From Spirochaetales bacterium (GTDB lineage: Bacteria > Spirochaetota > Spirochaetia > ARS1246), in assembly GCA_016930115.1 (NCBI GenBank), contig JAFGHN010000082.1:1-12179 (forward strand): a stretch of DNA of 12,179 nucleotides, read 5' to 3'. Below the pieces are notes generated by a model. That model did no database searches. It saw only the letters and a program-made list of their open reading frames with translations, and was not told the origin of the DNA. Positions 8,012 to 12,179 of this stretch are shown here, piece by piece (within the stretch, counting starts at the first letter, position 1; the number at the start of each line of letters is the position of its first letter). The translations under genes were made by a program, and so were the position numbers.

Positions 8012-8039
8012 AGAATATAGACCTGTTTCGAGAGGTCAA
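8012..8039 (-). promoter_or_regulatory. Possible promoter for the giant Ig gene, overlapping an inverted repeat
   Basis: Minus strand: TTGACC (8034-8039), 16-base spacer, TATTCT (8012-8017). Both hexamers match sigma70 consensus in most positions. The inverted repeat GACCT/AGGTC (8020-8024 and 8033-8037) spans the spacer and part of the -35, a possible operator. A second 6-bp inverted repeat, ACTATC/GATAGT (7939-7944 and 7957-7962), lies in the leader. The 185-base gap to the caspase-like gene has no strong terminator, so read-through from the sigma operon is also possible. Confidence 0.45.
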
Positions 8040-8059
8040 CACGCCGTTTTCACGTCCGG

Positions 8060-10531
8060 CTATATCCTGATTCCGAGATACCAGCGGGGATACACTTCCA
8101 AAGCACGGCCGGGAATATCGGAGTTGGACAGCACCCACGGCGACCCTGAGTGGAAGTATTCGGTTTTTTCCGTTACCCCGGGAAGGTGGCCTTCAAGGCT
8201 TATCCCGCCGATCAGGGCGGCGCGGCCGAAGAGAGTCAATCCGAGGGTTCCCCGCACCATCGGATAGAGGCCGATAGTCATGCCGTCAGTCGATTGGGCG
8301 TAAGCGGGTATGTCCAAAAAATCGAGGGCTGAATCCTGTATCGCCATGCCAAGATCGACTCCGGACCCGAGGCTTTTGACCGATGCGTCGGCATCGATGA
8401 AGAACTGCCCGAACTCAGAGTGGATTCCCCACCCCAGACCGAGGGTAAGCGCACTCTCCGGGTGTTTATACGGGCCGCCGCCATAGACGAGGGTGTAAAA
8501 CGCCCCGGCGCCGAGTTGAAATCCCGCGTACGTATAGCCGTTATTGTCCGACCAGAAGCTTGGATCGTACAGGCCGTTCCCCGATACGTTTATAAGCCCA
8601 AAGGCGAGGCCGTTCATTCTTCCGCTCACGTTCACCAGCCCGGCCTGGACACCGTTCACCTTCCCGCCGACGTTGATCAGTCCTAGTTGACCGCCGTTGA
8701 CACTATCGGCAACGTTGAGGACACCGGTCGCCTGCACACCGTTCATTGAGCCGCCGGCAACATTCACCACGCCGGATCCCTGGAAACCGCTGACGGAAGC
8801 GCCGGCCACATTGAATACCCCGCCGCCCTGGAAACCGTAGACGTTGCCTCCCGTAACGTTGAAAACTCCCGCGCCCTGGAAGCCGTATGCATCGCCGCCG
8901 AGCACGTTGAATACCCCGGCGCCCTGGAAACCCGCCTGGTCTCCTTCCACGACATTGAATACACCGGCGCCCTGGAACCAGCGCGCCGACCCGCCGGCAA
9001 GATTGAATACGCCCGCGGCCTGCCCGCCGTATAAATCACCACCGGTTATGTTGAATACACCGGAAGTCTGCGCCCCGTATACGGTACCGTCGGCTAAATT
9101 GAAGACACCCGACGCCTGGCCGCCACGGACGCCGTTATCGACGATACTGAAAACGCCGCCGAGCTGGATGCCGTCGACGTCCTCGCCAACCACGTTTCCT
9201 ACGCCCGCTATCTGCGTTCCCCGCAGATCCTCCCGCACCATGTTGAGCAGTCCGATGTCAAAACCGTTGATCCTGTACGCCGAGCCGACGAGCTTCAGCG
9301 ACAATTCGTCGATAACCAGCCTCTCTCTCTCCCTGGCAACCATGTCCGGAATAAAAGTCAGCATTCTTCCGATATGCACAAGATCATCGACTATTTCGCC
9401 GGTAAGCTCGGCGACGCTGGTCACCGTTTCCGCCTCTTGGGAATCCTTCCCGGTGAAGGCGCCGCCGCGGCTTGTCGTCACTTCAGCTTTCATGGGAGAA
9501 AACGCTCCGGGCCTTATATCGACTTTTGAAGAGCTTGTAACCGATACCGAGGCAACGTTGAGCGATTCGCCGTCATCGATGGTCAGCGTGTAACTGCCTA
9601 CCGGAAGTGCCAGCGCCAGAGGGGTTCCGGCATCCTTCCTCACCTCCGCCACCATCCTCCCGTCCCGGTCTTTGATAAACAATCTTCCCCGGAGGTCCTC
9701 ATGCAGGATGATACCGGCGTTTGATACGCGCAAATCCGTGAGAATCAATTCACCGGAACCGGTAAGGCTGATCTCGTGGGAGGCGTGTTGAGGGCCGGCC
9801 AGGGTTGTCGCCGTTCTTGAAAGCGTTTCGCTGAAAGCGTAGGTGTAGGCTTCATTCAACGTCACCATTCCGTCGCGGGTGCTGTCCGCGGCGCCCCGCA
9901 GCGCCGACACAAGATAATGGGTGAAAAAAGATCCACCGATGCTGTCGGACTCCTGTGCCGCCTCGTCTTCAGAGCTCGATGTAAGAAATGCGTGTCCCTT
10001 TGTATTCACCGACTCGTCAAAAAGAAACGGCGACTGGCGCGTGCCGCCCTTCAGCCTGGTAAAGGCCCCGGAGGAACACGAATCGAGAATCGCGATATTG
10101 ACATCCGAATCCATCCCGGTGATGTTGCCACGCAGTTCGACGTACCCGTAATGTTCGCCGCCAAGCAGCAGGCCCTGGTCATCCGAGTGTCCCGAATAGT
10201 ACAACATAAACTCGACGCGCCGGGCGCCGGTCTTTGCGCCGGCAATGAGATTGCGTAACACCGCAAAACCGTCTTCGAGCTCTTTTCTGCTGGGATCCTC
10301 GAGCATCAGGCTGCTTCCCGGCTGTATTCCTCCCATTTCGGTCATCACTTCAGAAATGGCACGGGCGTCCTGTGCCGCGTAAGCCAATCTGACGCGGTCC
10401 GTACCGCCGTCATTCGAGCCGACAAAGAGCCCAAACCTGACAAGCCCTGCATTGTCCGCCTGTTCGCCAAACGCACAAACGGCGACAAGAAGAATGATGA
10501 TTATTCCAACGAAAGGGCGCCGATGATTCAT
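8060..10531 (-). CDS. Exported caspase-like protein with tandem surface repeats
   Basis: 823 residues. A Sec signal peptide (1-22, AFG before Glu23) leads into a caspase/metacaspase-like (clan CD) domain at about 31-250. The catalytic dyad is present: His115 in YYSGHSD and Cys152 in ILDSCSSG, with Asp150 at the position that in metacaspases favours basic P1 residues. Residues 216-227 form a 12-residue EF-hand-like loop (D216, D220, G221, E227). A small beta-rich segment (265-345) and a linker follow, then 15 tandem units of 14-16 residues (423-654, consensus GFQGAGVFNVxGGxxY) resembling the LA_2272 surface repeat family of Leptospira. Residues 665-823 are aromatic/Gly strands like an outer-membrane barrel, though the end is GIRI rather than an aromatic residue. 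ATG start with an ideal AAGGAGGTG, overlapping the stop of the preceding gene as ATGA. A periplasmic or surface cysteine protease is the likely role; substrate unknown, with the neighbouring giant protein a guess. Confidence 0.9.
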   Translation of the reverse strand: MNHRRPFVGIIIILLVAVCAFGEQADNAGLVRFGLFVGSNDGGTDRVRLAYAAQDARAISEVMTEMGGIQPGSSLMLEDPSRKELEDGFAVLRNLIAGAKTGARRVEFMLYYSGHSDDQGLLLGGEHYGYVELRGNITGMDSDVNIAILDSCSSGAFTRLKGGTRQSPFLFDESVNTKGHAFLTSSSEDEAAQESDSIGGSFFTHYLVSALRGAADSTRDGMVTLNEAYTYAFSETLSRTATTLAGPQHASHEISLTGSGELILTDLRVSNAGIILHEDLRGRLFIKDRDGRMVAEVRKDAGTPLALALPVGSYTLTIDDGESLNVASVSVTSSSKVDIRPGAFSPMKAEVTTSRGGAFTGKDSQEAETVTSVAELTGEIVDDLVHIGRMLTFIPDMVARERERLVIDELSLKLVGSAYRINGFDIGLLNMVREDLRGTQIAGVGNVVGEDVDGIQLGGVFSIVDNGVRGGQASGVFNLADGTVYGAQTSGVFNITGGDLYGGQAAGVFNLAGGSARWFQGAGVFNVVEGDQAGFQGAGVFNVLGGDAYGFQGAGVFNVTGGNVYGFQGGGVFNVAGASVSGFQGSGVVNVAGGSMNGVQATGVLNVADSVNGGQLGLINVGGKVNGVQAGLVNVSGRMNGLAFGLINVSGNGLYDPSFWSDNNGYTYAGFQLGAGAFYTLVYGGGPYKHPESALTLGLGWGIHSEFGQFFIDADASVKSLGSGVDLGMAIQDSALDFLDIPAYAQSTDGMTIGLYPMVRGTLGLTLFGRAALIGGISLEGHLPGVTEKTEYFHSGSPWVLSNSDIPGRALEVYPRWYLGIRI
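8570..9265 (-). repeat. 15 tandem coding repeats, mostly 48 bp
   Basis: Encodes residues 423-654 of the caspase-like protein. After a degenerate first unit of 15 residues come ten units of exactly 16 (438-597), one of 15, then three of 14 (613-654). Conserved positions are Gly-x-Gln at 1 and 3 and Gly-Val-Phe-Asn at 6-9. The DNA of central units (for example 534-581) is also alike, with a repeating CCCTGGAA and TTGAA pattern on the plus strand. Unit lengths divisible by three keep the frame if copies are gained or lost. Such Gly/Asn ladders suggest a beta-solenoid, which is inference. Confidence 0.9.
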
Positions 10532-11343
10532 TTCGACACCTCCTTCCTTACTATCACTGACGTGTATTCAAGCTTATCCGGAAGCTGGAGCCGTTCTTTT
10601 CCTGGATCGGCGTTTTCTTTCACCAGGCTCACCGACAACCTGCGGGCCGCCTGGAGCACCGTATCCAGGTCAAAGGTTCTATCACTGGTCACGAAAAAAA
10701 ACCGCTCGAAATCCGGAGCGTCGTCCAGACGGTACGAAAAATCCAGGGCAACCTCGCCTTCCCGCTTGAGGATGAGCGAACCGTTCTCGTTATCGGGCAG
10801 ATGCAACGATACCACACCCCTTCCGTCTATAGAAAATATAACACCAAAAGCCTTACCGGCGGCATTATAACTTATCTGGATAAGATCGGATTCCCTGGCC
10901 ACGGCGCCGTCGGTGAGCTGCTCCACGGCGCCATCGACTTTTCTATAGAGCGAGATGGCCGGATCCATTCCCTTAATTCTGGTTATTTCACTACCCGGCG
11001 CGCCCGTCTCCAGCGCCGCCGATCTTCTAAAAAGGAAGGGGCTGGTTCCGGCTACGATCGCCAGCGCCGCCGCTGCGAGAAGAACACCCAACCGGTGCTG
11101 ATTAAACCAATTCGGTCTTACAACCGCGGACCGCTCATCTCCTCGAGCCGACTCGAGCCGGTTGAGAATCCTGCCCGCCATATCCGCCGGATCGTATTTT
11201 TTCAGTATCTCCCGGTTGGAAGCTTCAAGCTCCTCCAACCTCGCCGCGGCCTCCCCGGTTTTCATGAGCCGCTTCTTCTCCTCGGGAAGCTCATCGAGAA
11301 GTGCCTGTTCGAGATAAAGCTCGGGTATTCTGTCGTTCTTCAT
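10528..11343 (-). CDS. Single-pass ActD/DUF4384-like anti-sigma or regulatory protein
   Basis: 271 residues. A cytoplasmic N-terminus (1-83) reads IPELYLEQALLDELPEEKK and ASNREILKKYDP, the pattern of ActD-like proteins and of the helical N-terminal part of anti-sigma factors; no HxxxCxxC zinc motif is present. One transmembrane helix spans about 84-105. The outer part (115-271) resembles DUF4384: LIQISYNAAGKAFGVIFSID, GRGVVSLHLPD, ERFFFVTSD and a closing LEYTSVIVRK. It starts four bases after the sigma-factor stop, with GAGGT eight bases upstream inside the sigma gene, and its stop overlaps the next start. Position and topology suggest it holds the sigma factor at the inner membrane and senses something in the periplasm. 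That role is inferred; a sequence-level anti-sigma match is not clear-cut. Confidence 0.75.
   Translation of the reverse strand: MKNDRIPELYLEQALLDELPEEKKRLMKTGEAAARLEELEASNREILKKYDPADMAGRILNRLESARGDERSAVVRPNWFNQHRLGVLLAAAALAIVAGTSPFLFRRSAALETGAPGSEITRIKGMDPAISLYRKVDGAVEQLTDGAVARESDLIQISYNAAGKAFGVIFSIDGRGVVSLHLPDNENGSLILKREGEVALDFSYRLDDAPDFERFFFVTSDRTFDLDTVLQAARRLSVSLVKENADPGKERLQLPDKLEYTSVIVRKEVSK
10537..10545 (-). promoter_or_regulatory. Strong ribosome binding site of the caspase-like gene
   Basis: AAGGAGGTG on the minus strand, five bases before the ATG at 10531 and inside the end of the upstream gene. It implies the caspase-like protein has strong independent initiation despite the ATGA overlap. 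Confidence 0.75.
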
Positions 11344-11347
11344 CTGC

Positions 11348-11827
11348 CTATACCTCTTGCATCGCTATGCCGGATTTCGCCAGGGTCCTGAGCCGCTTGC
11401 GTACGCCGGAAACGGAAAGGCCACAGAGCGCGGCGGTTTCCTCAAGGGTCATCCCGTCCACATAGTGGTAGACGGCAATTTCCCTGGTACCTTCTTTCTG
11501 GCTTTCGAAAATCTGGTCCAGGAACCGTTGGGTAACGACGCGGTCTTCAGGTCTGTCGCTTCCCGCTATCTGCGCGAGAAATTCTTCGTCGGCGTTCAAA
11601 GGGCCCCGCCTGTTCTTACGGATCACGTTCAGGCAGACATTTGTGGCGATCCTGTAGAGCAGGCTTGACGGAGCTGCATCGTGAAGTGTCTCCTGCCTGC
11701 GGAGGACCTGGACAAATACATCCTGCATCGCGTCCAGAGCGGCTTCTTCATCTCTCAGTAGCGATTTGCATCGTCTCAAGACCATCGGCCCGTATTTCCT
11801 GTAGAACCGTTCAACATCTACCGCCAC
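11348..11827 (-). CDS. ECF-type RNA polymerase sigma factor
   Basis: 159 residues, typical of ECF sigma-70 factors. Region 2 (about 7-73) includes DAMQDVFVQVL (core binding, 2.2) and SSLLYRIATNVCLNVIRKNRR (2.3-2.4, -10 recognition). Region 4 (about 100-150) has the helix-turn-helix GMTLEETAALCGLSVSGVRKRL (about 125-146) for -35 binding. There is no long region 3, as expected. The start is a GTG at 11827; AGGAAAGGA lies about 10 bases upstream, a slightly long gap. An upstream ATG at 11837 is out of frame and hits a stop after six codons. It is the first gene of the operon and likely directs transcription of envelope genes, possibly including its own operon. No ECF-type promoter with good spacing was found by eye. 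Confidence 0.93.
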   Translation of the reverse strand: MAVDVERFYRKYGPMVLRRCKSLLRDEEAALDAMQDVFVQVLRRQETLHDAAPSSLLYRIATNVCLNVIRKNRRGPLNADEEFLAQIAGSDRPEDRVVTQRFLDQIFESQKEGTREIAVYHYVDGMTLEETAALCGLSVSGVRKRLRTLAKSGIAMQEV

Positions 11828-12048
11828 GTGTTCTGCATCCTTTCCTCAATTACTTATAACAATCATACGGCAGCCGGCTGTTACCCGCGGTTCAAGTTTT
11901 TTAGAATGACAAACGCTGCATGGGTTTCAGTAGTCGGTTAATTGTACCATTGTGGAGATACACTGTGAATGATTGGCAGGTTTTTCGATCTGCCCTGGTG
12001 ACAATTATCCGCTGAGAGCGTGTTGGATGATTACTGATGGAGGAAACA
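11828..12048. other. 221-base divergent control region
   Basis: Separates the sigma operon from the exported-protein gene. It holds the minus-strand promoter above, the palindrome at 11871-11880, and a hairpin-forming GGCAG/CTGCC pair (11975-11979 and 11990-11994) with a T-rich loop. No confident plus-strand promoter was found. Confidence 0.5.
11941..11969 (-). promoter_or_regulatory. Sigma70-type promoter of the sigma-regulator-caspase operon
   Basis: Minus strand: TTCACA (11964-11969), a 17-base spacer, TACAAT (11941-11946); each hexamer matches consensus in 5 of 6. The predicted leader is about 105 bases and contains the 10-bp palindrome CAGCCGGCTG (11871-11880). If real, the housekeeping sigma factor can drive the operon at a basal level. 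Confidence 0.6.
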
Positions 12049-12179
12049 ATGAAACACACGAAATTAGCAATAGTCGGTATGGTGATGATGGTGATTACCT
12101 GCGCCGTGGCTTCAGCGGACAGGCTTTTCAGCGTGACATCGGCATATTCGATGCCCATCGGAAACGACAAGGTCGATCC
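12049..12179 (+). CDS. Exported protein, 5' part only (probable periplasmic or outer-membrane protein)
   Basis: The first 43 codons of a gene that continues past the right edge. It begins MKHTK, followed by a hydrophobic core (LAIVGMVMMVITCAVA) and an ASA signal-peptidase I site before Asp24; the mature part starts DRLFSVTSAYSMPIGNDK, which resembles the first strand of outer-membrane barrel proteins. GGAGG lies five bases before the ATG. A cysteine at 18 is inside the hydrophobic core and not in a lipobox setting. It is divergent from the sigma operon across 221 bases, so the two may share regulation. The family cannot be named from this fragment. Confidence 0.75.
   Translation, partial: MKHTKLAIVGMVMMVITCAVASADRLFSVTSAYSMPIGNDKVD

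Noticed and set aside
8570..9265. CRISPR-like regular repeats
   Set aside because: There are no identical repeats with unique spacers; the 48-bp periodicity is in frame and encodes conserved 16-residue units.
8844..9593. Plus-strand open frame rich in Pro, Thr and Trp (249 codons)
   Set aside because: It is the antisense image of the tandem GVFN repeats; its regularity comes from them and it has no ribosome binding site or family resemblance.
10467..10531. Lipobox at Cys19 of the caspase-like protein (VAVC)
   Set aside because: Val directly before the Cys does not fit a lipobox, and AFG before Glu23 gives a normal signal-peptidase I site.
11865..11893. ECF-type promoter GAAC...CGTAT upstream of the sigma gene
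   Set aside because: The spacer is 20 bases, longer than the 16-17 usual for ECF promoters; the TTCACA-17-TACAAT site is better.
11901..12170. Minus-strand open frame of 89 codons
   Set aside because: It overlaps the well-supported start and signal peptide of the plus-strand gene at 12049 and the divergent promoter region, and shows no family features.

Overview
The window reads as a chromosomal segment from a Gram-negative-type bacterium with a true outer membrane. A spirochaete (Spirochaetia/Treponema-like) is the best guess. The evidence is a lipoprotein with a relaxed lipobox, a very long secreted protein of Ig-like repeats ending in a short outer-membrane barrel, and a caspase-like protein carrying LA_2272-type surface repeats. 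The taxonomic call is inference from family resemblance.

Layout, left to right. (1) Minus strand, 1-177: the first 59 codons of a lipoprotein gene whose mature part starts like a bacterial Ig-like domain. (2) 178-527: a 350-base non-coding stretch with a possible minus-strand promoter, a TATAAT hexamer on the plus strand, and a perfect 26-bp inverted repeat enclosing 79 bases (342-472). (3) Plus strand, 528-1727: a complete PLP-dependent class I/II aminotransferase with all expected active-site residues, starting at GTG. (4) Minus strand, 7874-1764, convergent with it: a 2036-residue secreted protein of about 17-18 Ig-like units, an acidic linker and a C-terminal beta-barrel-like domain ending in Phe. 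(5) Minus strand, 11827-8060: three tightly packed genes, namely an ECF-type sigma factor, a membrane-anchored ActD/DUF4384-like anti-sigma or regulator, and an exported caspase-like protein with 15 tandem repeats of 14-16 residues and a barrel-like C-terminus. (6) Plus strand, from 12049: the first 43 codons of an exported protein, divergent from the sigma operon.

The sigma factor, regulator and caspase-like genes are separated by 4 bases and then overlap as ATGA, so they almost certainly form one transcript. A good sigma70-type promoter (TTCACA-17-TACAAT) lies about 110 bases upstream of the sigma gene. The giant Ig protein follows after 185 bases, which hold their own promoter-like site, so it may be co-transcribed, separately transcribed, or both. 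The plausible theme is cell-envelope sensing: a DUF4384-like domain outside the inner membrane controls a sigma factor, and the same transcript makes a secreted protease-like surface protein next to a giant adhesin-like surface protein. That functional link is inference; the gene order, motifs and repeats are visible in the sequence.
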